A stretch of DNA of 64,000 bases from the NCBI RefSeq assembly GCF_033954455.1, contig NZ_CP121473.1, positions 2,094,501 through 2,158,500 of the forward strand, read 5' to 3'. The position numbers were made by a program, and so were the translations under genes. The notes beneath the pieces were generated by a model that searched no databases, was not told where the DNA came from, and saw only the letters and a program-made list of their open reading frames with translations. The number at the start of each line of letters is the position of its first letter. Position 1 is the first letter of the stretch. Shown here piece after piece: positions 17,652 through 26,922 of this stretch. The stretch comes from Thiorhodovibrio litoralis. Lineage in GTDB: Bacteria; Pseudomonadota; Gammaproteobacteria; Chromatiales; Chromatiaceae.

Positions 17652-17742
17652 TCTGTTGACGGGCGCTGGTGACAAGCCAGCCTACAGCAATAACCAGCGC
17701 AATGTCCGATGCATTTTTACCCTTAGTTGATGGTCATACTGC

Positions 17743-19482
17743 TCAATGGGGTGTTTTTACTCTCCCCATGAAGGCATCCGCATCCCAGGCTTGTGTCCAG
17801 GAAATATAGTCGCTGACAGGCATTGGCCGCGCGAGTCCATAGCCTTGCCCATACTCGCAGCCGAGTCCGGCGAGGGTTTGTGCGATGGCATCGGTTTCCA
17901 CGCCTTCTGCGACCACTTGACGGTTATTGGCATGCGCGAGCGCCAAGATGCTTCTGACCAGTGCCAGGCTGTCGGCGTCCGAGTTGAGGTGCTTGATAAA
18001 GCTCTGATCGATTTTCAATTTCCCGATAGGTAGAAAGTGAAAATGCGTCAATGAGGAATAACCGGTGCCAAAGTCATCAAGGGAGAAGCTGATGCCGAAA
18101 GCCTTGCATCGGCAGAGAATCTCATTCGTCCGCTCGAAATTCGTAATCGATGAAATTTCCAGAATTTCGATTTCCAAGTCCTGACCTCGAACACCGGAAC
18201 TTTTTAATAGCGACTCAAGGAGCTCTGGAAAATCACGATCTTCAATGGTGCTCGGGTTGATGTTTAGGCTGAACGGCCCATCGATCCCATGCGCGCGGAA
18301 GGTCTCGTGATGCTTCAGTAGCGTTTCAGTGACCCACCTATCCAGTTGCCATTCCAGTGGGGTTCCGCTGATCGCTGCGATTACATCCAAGGGAGATACC
18401 GGGCCCGTCGGCGTGAACCAGCGCAGCAAGGCCTCAGCCCCCGCAAGCGTGCCATCGATCAAGCTGACTCTGGGCTGAAAATACAACGCGAACTGGTCGT
18501 CCGTGAGCGCGATCTCGATATCGCGTTGCAACTGATGCCGCGACCAGTTTGAGCGGTAGCGATCGGTGTCGAAGTACCGAACGCGCGACTTCCCGCGTTC
18601 TTTTGCTTCATACATCGCCTGATCGGCATGGCGTAGCAGGATGTCGGGTTCCGCGCTATCGCGTGGATACATTGTGACGCCAATGCTTGCGGTGACATCA
18701 AAGCTGCGCGTTCGCGTCTGGTAGGTTCCGTCGATGGTTTGTTTAACCTTTTCGATTGCCACGTCAACCTCGGCGTCGCCGACGCCGATGAGAACACCCG
18801 CAAATTCGTCACCACCAATTCGCGCGAAGGTGTCACCGGTTCGGCTGCAGGAGCGCAGTTGATGGGCGACGCCGACAAGCACCTCGTCACCGACATCGTG
18901 TCCATAGCGGTCATTGATGAGCTTGAAGTTGTCCAGATCAATGAACAACACAGCAAGGTTAGTCGCGTCTTGCTCGGCCAATCGGACCGCGGTATTCATG
19001 CGGTCTGAAAACAGCTTGCGATTGGGTAAATCCGTTAGCGCGTCATGATAGGCCAGGTGCTCGACTTGCTGCTGTGCCGTGATGATTTCCGTGATGTCCT
19101 GCGCGGTGCCGATGGACCGATCAGGCACGCCCTGGTCATCGTAATGCGTGACCCCTCTGGCTTCTATCCATTTGACTGAGCTCCCCGCTTTAATCCGGTA
19201 GCGAATGTTATATTCCTCTCCGGACTCGACAGATGATCGGTAGGTTGTATCGACAAGCTCGCGATCCTCATCATGAATGAGGCGCAAGAAGAGATCATAG
19301 TTGGGCTCTGAGGCGTTTCCGCTCAGTTCATAGATGGCGTAGATTTCTTCCGACCAATAAAGCAACCCTGCCTGGTGGTCAAGCTCCCAGAATCCGACGC
19401 CGGAGAGACGCTGGGTCTCCTGGCGCCGACGTTCGGCAATCATCAGCGCGTGTGAAAGATCAATAACGTGTTTTTCGGTCAC
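17743..19482 (-). CDS. PAS-GGDEF-EAL cyclic-di-GMP turnover protein
   Basis: 579 residues, cytoplasmic, no membrane segment. A PAS/PAC region occupies about 25-135, then a GGDEF domain with the intact motif RIGGDEF (223-227) and an allosteric I-site RTGD at 214-217, then an EAL domain with EAL at 350-352, LNINPST, DDFGTGYSS, KIDQSF and EGVET. All key residues of both activities look present, so it may make and break c-di-GMP with the PAS domain choosing the direction. The start is a GTG at 19482; no strong ribosome binding site is seen and an internal ATG at 19443 is possible. It is a single gene, not in an operon. Confidence 0.93.
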   Translation of the reverse strand: MTEKHVIDLSHALMIAERRRQETQRLSGVGFWELDHQAGLLYWSEEIYAIYELSGNASEPNYDLFLRLIHDEDRELVDTTYRSSVESGEEYNIRYRIKAGSSVKWIEARGVTHYDDQGVPDRSIGTAQDITEIITAQQQVEHLAYHDALTDLPNRKLFSDRMNTAVRLAEQDATNLAVLFIDLDNFKLINDRYGHDVGDEVLVGVAHQLRSCSRTGDTFARIGGDEFAGVLIGVGDAEVDVAIEKVKQTIDGTYQTRTRSFDVTASIGVTMYPRDSAEPDILLRHADQAMYEAKERGKSRVRYFDTDRYRSNWSRHQLQRDIEIALTDDQFALYFQPRVSLIDGTLAGAEALLRWFTPTGPVSPLDVIAAISGTPLEWQLDRWVTETLLKHHETFRAHGIDGPFSLNINPSTIEDRDFPELLESLLKSSGVRGQDLEIEILEISSITNFERTNEILCRCKAFGISFSLDDFGTGYSSLTHFHFLPIGKLKIDQSFIKHLNSDADSLALVRSILALAHANNRQVVAEGVETDAIAQTLAGLGCEYGQGYGLARPMPVSDYISWTQAWDADAFMGRVKTPH

Positions 19483-19735
19483 GGGAGCTAGTAAAAGTGT
19501 TTAATGTGCTTGAGAAAAGAATCTTCGCCCAAGGCAAGTATAAGTCAACGGAAGAATATGGCCCGCCGCGATTGTTTGCAGGCGCTGGGCCGGCGGGGGT
19601 GCAAAATGCCCGAGCCGTTGGCCGCCTTTTGGCATAATCTTGAGCTGCAATATGATTGCACAGCCGGCTGCAAGGTGCGCTCCCTGCGGATTTTGTCGGT
19701 CGAAATCATCGGTCATAACACGAGGCAATCACGCA

Positions 19736-20413
19736 ATGAACGACCAAGAACGCGAGATGATTGAGGGACTGTTCGCCCGTCTGCGCCAGGCCGAAACCCA
19801 AAGTGGCCCGCGCGATCCGCAGGCCGAAGCTCTGGTCAACCAACAGATGGCCGAGCAGCCTGCCGCGCCCTACCTGCTCGCGCAAGTCGTACTGGTGCAG
19901 GAAGAAGGCCTACGCCAACTCCAACAGCGCGTCGAGCAACTGGAAAAAGACCTGGCCGCGCAGCCCTCAGCCGCCCAAGCGGGTGGCTTTCTCGGTGGAC
20001 TCTTTGGCGGCAGCGCACCCGCGGCCTCCGCACCACCGCCGCCGCCCAAGCCGTCGAGCCCGCCCAAATCCTCCGGCTGGAGCAATCCAGGAACAGCCTC
20101 GGCTCGACCCGGCGCCGCTTTTGCCAACGCCCCCGGCGGCGGCTTTCTCGCCGGTGCGATGCAGACGGCTATGGGCGTCGGCGCCGGCGTGCTGCTCGGC
20201 AATGCCCTCGGCGGGCTGTTCGCCAGCGATCATGCCGAAGCTGCAACCCCCGAGCCCGCTCCCGATCCACTCGCCGCAGATCCAGTTGCCAGTGACAGGG
20301 CACCAGCTGATTTTGCCGAAGCCCCGGCGGAGGCCGAACCGCCCGAAACCGATGGCGGCGGTCTTTTCGATGGGTTCTTCGATGGCGGCTTCGATGGTGG
20401 GGATGATTTCTGA
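19736..20413 (+). CDS. DUF2076 family protein
   Basis: 225 residues. The N-terminal 75 residues (MNDQEREMIEGLFARLRQAE to LEKDLAAQ) form the helical, coiled-coil-like start typical of DUF2076; a proline-rich linker (about 95-120), a glycine-rich hydrophobic stretch (GGGFLAGAMQTAMGVGAGVLLGN near 140-165) and an acidic C-terminus with GGLFDGFFDGGFDGG follow. GAGG lies a suitable distance before the ATG at 19736. The function of the family is not established; members occur near periplasmic or ligand-binding genes. It is convergent with ssb and shares a probable bidirectional terminator. Confidence 0.85.
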   Translation: MNDQEREMIEGLFARLRQAETQSGPRDPQAEALVNQQMAEQPAAPYLLAQVVLVQEEGLRQLQQRVEQLEKDLAAQPSAAQAGGFLGGLFGGSAPAASAPPPPPKPSSPPKSSGWSNPGTASARPGAAFANAPGGGFLAGAMQTAMGVGAGVLLGNALGGLFASDHAEAATPEPAPDPLAADPVASDRAPADFAEAPAEAEPPETDGGGLFDGFFDGGFDGGDDF

Positions 20414-20481
20414 TTGATCCGACAACCGCAGGAGCGTGTTAGAGCTACCTGCCTGTATCCTTGTCAGTATCGCTTAGAAAT

Positions 20482-20529
20482 AAAATCCCGATGATGTCCA
20501 GGGTTGAGACCGTGACTTGGCGGGATTTT
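20482..20529. terminator. Bidirectional terminator between the DUF2076 gene and ssb
   Basis: AAAATCCCG at 20482-20490 pairs with CGGGATTTT at 20521-20529 across a 30-base loop. T-rich tracts follow the stem on both strands, which suits the two convergent genes. The long loop lowers confidence. Confidence 0.5.
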
Positions 20530-20554
20530 GTTTTCAAAGCCGGTTTGGTCCGAG

Positions 20555-21172
20555 TCAGAAGGGGATGTCGTCGTCGAATGGTTCGTTGATTGGTGGGGCG
20601 CTAGGAGGGTTGCTGTTGGACGGAGCAGCATTTTCCGGACTTGAGTTTTGCGGTGCGGGCTGGGGATTGGCTGCTTGGTTTGGGTATGGGTTGTTCGACT
20701 GATAAGTCGGGCCGCCAGCTGCGGCCATACCTGCTCCAGCCGCGGCCATACCTGCTCCCCCGCCGGCGGCTTGGCTACTGTTGCTCCAGCTGTCGCCGTA
20801 AGACCCGCCGCCTTCGCCGCCGCTGCGGGTGTCGAGCATCTGCATGCTTCCGCCAAGGTCGACGATAACCTCTGTTGTATAGCGATCCTGCCCGTCCTGG
20901 CCCTGCCATTTGCGGGTGCGCAGTTTTCCCTCGATGTAGACCTTGGAGCCTTTGCGCAAGTATTGCTTGGCGACCTCAGCGGTGCGGCCGAAAATTGCGA
21001 TGCGATGCCATTCGGTTCTTTCCTGGCGCTCGCCGGTGTTCTTGTCTTTCCAGCTCTCGCTGGTGGCGAGAGAAAAATTGGTGACCGGATCGCCGCTTGG
21101 CATGTAGCGGGTGTCAGGATCGTTACCAAGATTGCCAATAAGAATTACTTTGTTGACGCCACGTGAAGCCAT
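20555..21172 (-). CDS. ssb: Single-stranded DNA-binding protein
   Basis: 205 residues. An OB-fold of about 110 residues starts [16 protein letters not shown] and includes [10 protein letters not shown] and [11 protein letters not shown]; a long linker rich in G, A, N, Q and P follows, and the acidic tip DDDIPF closes the protein, as in bacterial SSB where it recruits partner proteins. GAGAGGA precedes the ATG. The protein binds single-stranded DNA during replication and repair as a tetramer. Part of the linker (GAGMAAA twice) comes from a 21-bp direct repeat at 20721-20762. No uvrA is adjacent. Confidence 0.97.
   Translation of the reverse strand: MASRGVNKVILIGNLGNDPDTRYMPSGDPVTNFSLATSESWKDKNTGERQERTEWHRIAIFGRTAEVAKQYLRKGSKVYIEGKLRTRKWQGQDGQDRYTTEVIVDLGGSMQMLDTRSGGEGGGSYGDSWSNSSQAAGGGAGMAAAGAGMAAAGGPTYQSNNPYPNQAANPQPAPQNSSPENAAPSNSNPPSAPPINEPFDDDIPF
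20721..20762. repeat. 21-bp direct repeat inside ssb linker
   Basis: GCGGCCATACCTGCTCC begins at 20721 and again at 20742, a 21-bp in-frame duplication that codes for the repeated GAGMAAA segment of the SSB linker. Confidence 0.85.
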
Positions 21173-21319
21173 TCCTCTCTCCGCGACAGTGGGTTTGCGT
21201 TGGTGTCATCTTGCCGAATTGGCGGGAGCTTTGTCCAGCCCTGCGCATGCAGGTGGACCTGAGGCGTTCGAGAATTTTCTCAACCGGGGCGCCTGGCTGG
21301 GCACGAAATGCACCGAGCC

Positions 21320-23401
21320 TTAGTCGACGTAGACTTGGGCTGTTGCTTTGGCACCGGCGGCATCGATGAGCAGAATGCGGGCGTAGCCGCGCCCGTCGGG
21401 TTGCCAGCGGCTGGAGCGGGCGAAGGCCTCGGCGGCGATGGGCTGGTCGTTGACGACCCAGCGAAAGGGTGGTTGACCGCCGCGGGCCTTGAGAACCAAC
21501 GCGGGTGTTGCGCTGGGGCCATCGCCGGAGTGGAGATCAATGCGGGCTCCATCCGGGGGATAGGCAATTTGTACCGGGTGCGCAGCGGACTGGCCGCTGC
21601 CGCGGCTACCGACGCGCTTCAAGGGCGGGGGTAGGCGGTCGCTGCCGGAGGTGAGAACACCCTCAGGCGCGGCGGGCAGCGGAACCGGTGGGCCAATGCG
21701 GGCAAAGGTATCGACTAGAATGGGCACGCCAGTTCCCGCGCCTGTCAGTCCGCTGACTGGCACCCCGTCGGGGCGTCCGACCCAGACGCCGACAACATGG
21801 CGCCCGTCGAAACCAATGGCCCAGGCATCGCGATAGCCGAATGAGGTGCCGGTCTTGATCGCAATGGAGTCGGCGCCTGTGTGCATGGCATCGGCACCGG
21901 AGAGAATGGAGGTCAGATACCAGGCGGCGCGTGCATCGAGAACTGGCGGTTTGGGGCTGCTCGGCGAGTCGGGTGAGGCCTCGCCGGGCGCCAGCAACTC
22001 GCGCGGCGACACCGGCTGTCCGCCGCGGGCGATGGCGGCATAGAGCGCAACCAGATCGCGCAGGCGCAGGCCAATGCCGCCAAGCGCGATGGCGAGTCCG
22101 GCAGGGCGGTTGCCTGGGAGTTGGGGCGCGGCGCCGGCGCGCCTGAGCCGGGCGAGCATAGGTGCCGGGCCGACTTGCTGGAGCATGGTGACGGCGGGGA
22201 CGTTGAGCGAGCGCTGCAGCGCCTCGCGCACCGTGACGGTGCCGGCAAAATCGCCGGAGAAATTGGCCGGCGCGTAATAATCAAAGCCGGTCGGGCGGTC
22301 CTCGATCAGGCTTTCCGGGTGGGCGATGCCAAGCTCAAATCCCAGGCCATAAATCAACGGTTTCAGCGTTGATCCAGGAGAACGCACGGCGTCTGTCATG
22401 TCGATAAAGCCGTCGCGCGCGACATCGGTATAGGCGGCCGAGCCGACCGATGCCAGCACCTCGCCGCTGCGGTGATCGAGGACCAGTATGGCGAGCGAGA
22501 CCCGCCTGTCCATGGTGTCTGCGCGCTCTCGGGCGAGGGTTTCGAGTGCGCGCTGCAGGGGTGCCGACAGGGTCAGCTGCAGCACCTGGGCGTCGGGCAG
22601 GCGCTGTAGCCAGTGCTCGCTGCGGTGGGCGGCCAGGCGCGGCAGCGGGCGGCGCTGGCGCGGGATAGGGGTCGCCATGGCCTGCTTGGCAATCGCACTG
22701 TCGATGACTCCGCGCTCGGCAGCGCGGGCTAGGACACGATTGCGCGCCTCCTTGGTCGCAGTCGGGAAGCGATCAGGACGGCGCCGCTCAGGTGACTGTG
22801 GCAGGGCAACCAATAGGGCCGCCTCGGCCGCGTTAAGACGTCGCGGCTCCTTGCCAAACCAGGCCAGACTGGCGGAGCGCACGCCTTCCAGATTGCCGCC
22901 ATAGCCGGCATGCTGCAGATACGCCTGCAGAATTTCTTCTTTGCTCGCCTGGCGCTCCAGTGCCAGGGCGCCCAGGACCTGGCGCCATTTGCCGGCGAGA
23001 GATCGCGTCGGTGTGCGCTCAAGCAGTCGCACCAACTGCATGCTGAGGGTGGAGCCACCGGAGACGATGCGGCCTTGGCTCAGCATCTGCGTCAGCGCGC
23101 GCGTCATCGCTGCCCAATCGATACCATGGTGGAGATAGAAGCGCCGGTCTTCCCACAGCAGCAGCATGTCGATCAGCAGAGGGTCGAGCTCGCTCAGGCG
23201 CAGCGGCAGTCGCCAGCGTCCATCGGCAACAGGAGCGGCGCGCAGCAACTGGCCGTCGCGATCAAGCACCAGCCGCGAGACGGGGGTGTTCAGCTCCGGC
23301 GGGGGTGTCAGGCGACTGCCAATGCCGAGCACGGCGAGAAAGCCGAGCGGCAGGACAATGGCCGCGGCGAGACCCCAGCGAAGGACGGTGCGATCGATCA
23401 T
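21320..23401 (-). CDS. pbpC: Penicillin-binding protein 1C (bifunctional glycosyltransferase/transpeptidase)
   Basis: 693 residues. A membrane anchor at about 9-28 is followed by a GT51 peptidoglycan glycosyltransferase with the catalytic EDRRFYLHHGID (E84) and GGSTLSMQL, then a transpeptidase domain with SPGSTLKP (S344, K347), SLN and KTGTS (516-520), and a C-terminal beta domain (from about 610) of the PBP1C type. It acts on lipid II at the outer face of the inner membrane. The alpha-2-macroglobulin gene often paired with pbpC is not next to it here. A divergent permease gene starts about 190 bp away. Confidence 0.95.
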   Translation of the reverse strand: MIDRTVLRWGLAAAIVLPLGFLAVLGIGSRLTPPPELNTPVSRLVLDRDGQLLRAAPVADGRWRLPLRLSELDPLLIDMLLLWEDRRFYLHHGIDWAAMTRALTQMLSQGRIVSGGSTLSMQLVRLLERTPTRSLAGKWRQVLGALALERQASKEEILQAYLQHAGYGGNLEGVRSASLAWFGKEPRRLNAAEAALLVALPQSPERRRPDRFPTATKEARNRVLARAAERGVIDSAIAKQAMATPIPRQRRPLPRLAAHRSEHWLQRLPDAQVLQLTLSAPLQRALETLARERADTMDRRVSLAILVLDHRSGEVLASVGSAAYTDVARDGFIDMTDAVRSPGSTLKPLIYGLGFELGIAHPESLIEDRPTGFDYYAPANFSGDFAGTVTVREALQRSLNVPAVTMLQQVGPAPMLARLRRAGAAPQLPGNRPAGLAIALGGIGLRLRDLVALYAAIARGGQPVSPRELLAPGEASPDSPSSPKPPVLDARAAWYLTSILSGADAMHTGADSIAIKTGTSFGYRDAWAIGFDGRHVVGVWVGRPDGVPVSGLTGAGTGVPILVDTFARIGPPVPLPAAPEGVLTSGSDRLPPPLKRVGSRGSGQSAAHPVQIAYPPDGARIDLHSGDGPSATPALVLKARGGQPPFRWVVNDQPIAAEAFARSSRWQPDGRGYARILLIDAAGAKATAQVYVD

Positions 23402-23594
23402 TCGGGTGAAAAAACCGCGACTCAGCGGTGTCTGCTAAGGAAAGCGATAGTGGGGCCTTATCCGCTCCAGCGCGTGTCGCCCGCTTCTGGACAGGCGGAC
23501 ATCCCATGTTTTTGGGTTTTCAAAGACTGCAGAATACGCGAATATCCACAATCGTCCATCATCCATCCTTTATCTTCCACGAAAGGCAGCACTT

Positions 23595-25382
23595 ATGGCC
23601 GAGTTCCTCGGGCTGGGCTGGCAGGGAATCTTCACCTTGGGGCTGGTTCTGGTCTGCTTCGGGCTGCTGGCGGGAACCCGCATCGCCCCGGATATCGTCA
23701 CATCCGGCGTTCTGACACTGCTATTGGTGATGGGAATTCTGACCCCGACGGAGGCGCTGGCTGGTTTTTCCAATGCTGGCATGCTGACGGTGGCGGTACT
23801 CTATGTGGTGGTGACCGGACTGACCGAAACCGGTGCAGTGGGGTGGATCAGCCAGTCGCTGCTGGGCCGGCCGCGCAGCGACATGGGCGCGCAGCTGCGG
23901 CTGATGCTGCCGGTGGCGGGCCTGAGCGCCTTTCTGAATAATACCCCGGTGGTGGCCATTTTTATCCCAGCGGTGACCGACTGGGCCAAACGCAACCGTC
24001 TGCAATTATCCAAACTGCTGATTCCGCTCAGTTACGCCAGCATCGCCGGAGGTGCCTGCACGCTCATTGGCACTAGCACCAATCTGGTCGTCAATGGGCT
24101 TTATGTGGAGCGTACCGGCGGCCCCGGCTTTGGCCTGTTCGACCTGGTATGGATTGGACTGCCGCTGGTGGTGACGGTGTTGTCTTTTCTGGTGCTTACC
24201 GGGCGCTGGCTGCTGCCGACACGGGCGTCCGCGGCGGCGGTGTTCGCGGATGTCCGGCGCTATACGGTCGAGATGCTGGTTGAGCCGAACAGTGCACTGG
24301 TTGGCAAGAGTATCGAGCAGGCCGGATTGCGGCAGCTGCCTGGGCTGTTTCTGGTGGAGATTGAGCGTCAGGAGCGCATTATCCCGGCCGTCTCGTCCCA
24401 GGAACCCCTGTACGCGAGCGATCGGCTGGTGTTCGCCGGGGTGATCGATTCAGTGATGGATTTGCAGCGTATCCGTGGTTTGGTGCCAGCGACAGATCAG
24501 GTGTTTAAGCTCGACGGCGCCCGGCGCGACCGTTGTTTCGTCGAGGTGGTGTTGTCGAACAAATGCCCACTGATCGGACGGACGGTGCGCGAGGGACGCT
24601 TTCGTGCCCGCTACAATGCCGTCATCATCGCCTTGTCGCGCAATGGCGAAAGGGTGCGGGGAAAGATCGGCGATATTGCACTGCAGCCGGGCGATACGCT
24701 GCTACTGGAATCGCGCCCGGATTTTGTGTTTCAACAGCGCGATTCGCGCGATTTTCTGGTTGTCAGTCAGCTTGGCGACCAACATCCGCTCAGCCACGAG
24801 CGCGCGCCCGTGGCCATCGCCATTGTGGTGGCCATGGTGGCGGCGGCCGGTTTTGGCGTGCTGACGATGCTTGAGGCTGCCTTGCTGGCGGCCGGCGCCA
24901 TGATTGTCAGCCGTTGCACACCGGGGCGGGTGGCGCGTCGCGCGCCAGATCTCCAAGTATTGACGGTGATCGCGACATCGTTCGGTATCGGGGCGGCGCT
25001 CGAGAAAACCGGCGGCGCGACGGTGCTGGCCAGCTCGTTGATTGGCCTGGCGCAAGGCAGCCCCTGGTTGTCCTTGGCGCTGCTGTTTCTCGCCACTGCG
25101 GTGCTGACGGCGATCGCGACCAATAATGTCGCGGCGGTCCTAGCCTTTCCGATCGCGCTCGACACCGCGGCCCAGATGGGCGTTGATCCGGCGGGCTTCA
25201 TGGTGGTGGTGATGATCGCCGCGTCCGCCAGCTTCGCCACGCCGATCGGATATCAGACCAATCTCATGGTGTTTAGTGTCGGCGGCTACAAATTCTCGGA
25301 CTTCGTACGCGTCGGCGTGCCCTTGACCGCGCTGGTCGGCGCGGTGACCGTGCTGCTGGTCCCCTTGATCTGGCGGTTTTGA
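23595..25382 (+). CDS. DASS/SLC13-family permease with two RCK_C (TrkA-C) domains
   Basis: 595 residues. Hydrophobic helices at about 8-190 carry the first family half with the SNT-like AFLNNTPVVA and GTSTNL loop; two RCK_C domains lie in the cytoplasmic middle (VGKSIEQAGLRQL and IGRTVREGRFRAR, about 220-390); the second membrane half includes ATNNVAAVLAFP and the GYQTNLMVF loop. The architecture matches bacterial YfbS/SAC1-like transporters of sulfate, dicarboxylates or related anions; the substrate cannot be told from sequence. In a sulfur bacterium an anion such as sulfate is a reasonable guess. The stop codon at 25380 is the first copy of a 15-bp tandem repeat. Confidence 0.88.
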   Translation: MAEFLGLGWQGIFTLGLVLVCFGLLAGTRIAPDIVTSGVLTLLLVMGILTPTEALAGFSNAGMLTVAVLYVVVTGLTETGAVGWISQSLLGRPRSDMGAQLRLMLPVAGLSAFLNNTPVVAIFIPAVTDWAKRNRLQLSKLLIPLSYASIAGGACTLIGTSTNLVVNGLYVERTGGPGFGLFDLVWIGLPLVVTVLSFLVLTGRWLLPTRASAAAVFADVRRYTVEMLVEPNSALVGKSIEQAGLRQLPGLFLVEIERQERIIPAVSSQEPLYASDRLVFAGVIDSVMDLQRIRGLVPATDQVFKLDGARRDRCFVEVVLSNKCPLIGRTVREGRFRARYNAVIIALSRNGERVRGKIGDIALQPGDTLLLESRPDFVFQQRDSRDFLVVSQLGDQHPLSHERAPVAIAIVVAMVAAAGFGVLTMLEAALLAAGAMIVSRCTPGRVARRAPDLQVLTVIATSFGIGAALEKTGGATVLASSLIGLAQGSPWLSLALLFLATAVLTAIATNNVAAVLAFPIALDTAAQMGVDPAGFMVVVMIAASASFATPIGYQTNLMVFSVGGYKFSDFVRVGVPLTALVGAVTVLLVPLIWRF

Positions 25383-25454
25383 TCGAGCCGACTTTGATCA
25401 ACCCAGTTTTGATCGACTCAGTCTTGATCGACCCGGTTGTGATCAACGGCAACC
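25377..25454. repeat. 15-bp TGATC-core tandem repeat spanning the permease stop codon, five copies
   Basis: TGATC occurs at 25380, 25395, 25410, 25425 and 25440, an exact 15-bp period, with degenerate flanks of the kind TTTTGATCGACYCAG. The TGA of the first copy is the stop codon of the upstream gene. No stem-loop explains it. Confidence 0.9.
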
Positions 25455-25739
25455 CGTTCGACGCGGGCTTGCTCAGCGCGAAATTGGTCGCTGACGGGGC
25501 GGCGTGGTGCTGGCCGGCCCGACGCGGCCTATCTATAAGGTCGAAATATCGGCCTCGCACTCCCACGATCCAACTATTTCCGCACTTAACCTGCGCCAGG
25601 TCAGTTTTTTTCTTAACACCCAAATTGCAAAAGGTTAATATTAGGGGGGTGAGCCGCAGAGCTCCAAGTCCGTCGCTCGATCGATCTGCCGTTCGGCTGA
25701 CGATCTACTTACCATCGATCTATCATGGGAGGAAATTCC
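25383..25739. other. Intergenic region: repeat array, then promoter and leader of the next gene
   Basis: The first 70 bp hold the tandem repeat. The remainder has no convincing open frame; it holds a candidate sigma70 promoter at 25613-25641 and a leader of about 90 bases. Confidence 0.6.
25613..25641 (+). promoter_or_regulatory. Candidate sigma70 promoter for the membrane protein at 25740
   Basis: TTAACA at 25613-25618 and TAATAT at 25636-25641 are separated by exactly 17 bp. Transcription would begin near 25648, leaving a leader of about 90 bases. The surrounding DNA is AT-rich compared with its neighbours. Confidence 0.5.
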
Positions 25740-26393
25740 ATGTCCCAGTCGCCAAGCACTGTCGCCCAAGGGGCCTCAACCGGATCTTCGTCCGGCAAGT
25801 CTAAGGGTGGCAGCTCCATGCTGCTCGGCCTGACACCGTTGCTCGTTCTTTTCGGTGCCGTTGTCCTGCTTTACAGTCTGACCAAAGGAGGCTTCTCTGA
25901 GGCCTTCCGCTATTGGGAATACTTTATTCCCATTATCGCTCTGTTCTCGCTCGGGTCCGGGTGGAGTCAGGCGTATCTGAACAATAACTCCAGCATGTGG
26001 TACCTGATCAGACAGATCATCCACTGGGGTGCACTGATTGGTTTGGTCTATGTTCTCAACACTCAGGGTATCCGTGAGCTGATGAATGATCAGCAGTACA
26101 CTATCCTTTTGGTGTATCTGGTCGCGTTCGCAACCTTGATCGCAGCGATTCAGATGGATATCAAACTGGTATTCTTCGCGGTATTTCTGGTTTACTGTGC
26201 TTTCCTGATCGCTGTTCCTGAAAACAATCCCGCACTCATCAAACTGGGCGAGACCTTCGGCGTGGCCGATGCGCAAACCAAGCCCTTTATCATGACCGTC
26301 TGGGTCGCTGTCGCCGGTTTTGTCGGCACGCTGTTTTTCAGAGCATCAATGCGCGGTGCCATCTCAGCAAAGCGCGTTGCCAGCCGGGGCTAG
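25740..26393 (+). CDS. Multi-pass membrane protein of unknown function, monocistronic
   Basis: 217 residues. A polar serine- and glycine-rich N-terminus of about 30 residues is followed by five or six hydrophobic helices (LLGLTPLLVLFGAVVLLYSL, YFIPIIALFSLGSG, IHWGALIGLVYVL, TILLVYLVAFATLIAA, LVFFAVFLVYCAFLI, VWVAVAGFVGTLFF) and a short basic tail. The start ATG at 25740 has the near-ideal GGGAGGAAATTCC in front. A candidate promoter and a strong terminator frame the gene, which points to a separately and probably strongly expressed unit. I do not recognise the family and see no catalytic motif. The codons look less GC-rich than those of its neighbours. Confidence 0.85.
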   Translation: MSQSPSTVAQGASTGSSSGKSKGGSSMLLGLTPLLVLFGAVVLLYSLTKGGFSEAFRYWEYFIPIIALFSLGSGWSQAYLNNNSSMWYLIRQIIHWGALIGLVYVLNTQGIRELMNDQQYTILLVYLVAFATLIAAIQMDIKLVFFAVFLVYCAFLIAVPENNPALIKLGETFGVADAQTKPFIMTVWVAVAGFVGTLFFRASMRGAISAKRVASRG

Positions 26394-26404
26394 CTAATCA
26401 GCCC

Positions 26405-26447
26405 AAATAACCGCGTCGCGACTGCTCGCGCGGCGCGGTTATTTTTT
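26405..26447 (+). terminator. Rho-independent terminator of the membrane protein gene
   Basis: AAATAACCGCG at 26405-26415 pairs with CGCGGTTATTT at 26434-26444, followed by more T residues. It starts 12 bp past the stop codon. Confidence 0.9.
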
Positions 26448-26922
26448 GGCTATTCGGAAAAGAATGCGGGGAAACCGTTCAGGGGTAGTCCGGTCGGAGG
26501 TGGAACGCTCAGTCGAACTCGCCTGCCCCGAGCTTGCGCAACAATCTTGGAAATTTGCGCGTCGTTCTGCGCACCCTGAACTCACTGGATAAGCTCGTAC
26601 TCGAGAGACTGATTCCCCCGCCTGTCCGTAGCGAGCCCAACACTCACCTGCTCTCGGACAACTTGCCGCCATATCGACGGTTCACCCGCTGCACCTGCCA
26701 CCCAGGCCAGGGGAAGTTCCTAACGCGACTGCCCGGGTTGGACCGGCATCGGGGCTAGACCGAACGCTGGCGACATCAGCCGGCATTTGCACCTTTCCCT
26801 TGTCCGCTTCCGACCCACAGCAGACATTGCACTTGGATTGGGTAGAAGCGCACGAGGCTAAGTGCGCGCTGCCCCCGGATTATTTACATGCCTGGTAAGA
26901 ACCGTCCTGATGAAAGATAAAA
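26448..26922. other. Stretch without a recognisable gene
   Basis: About 475 bp with short open frames on both strands, none with a ribosome binding site or protein-like composition. I see no RNA gene, repeat or mobile-element end. It could be a decayed gene. Confidence 0.5.

Noticed and set aside
25377-25454. Tandem repeats as a CRISPR array
   Set aside because: Units are 15 bp, contiguous, degenerate and without spacers; no cas gene is present.
26448-26922. Short plus-strand frame of 74 codons at 26534 as a gene
   Set aside because: No ribosome binding site, no family and an irregular residue composition.
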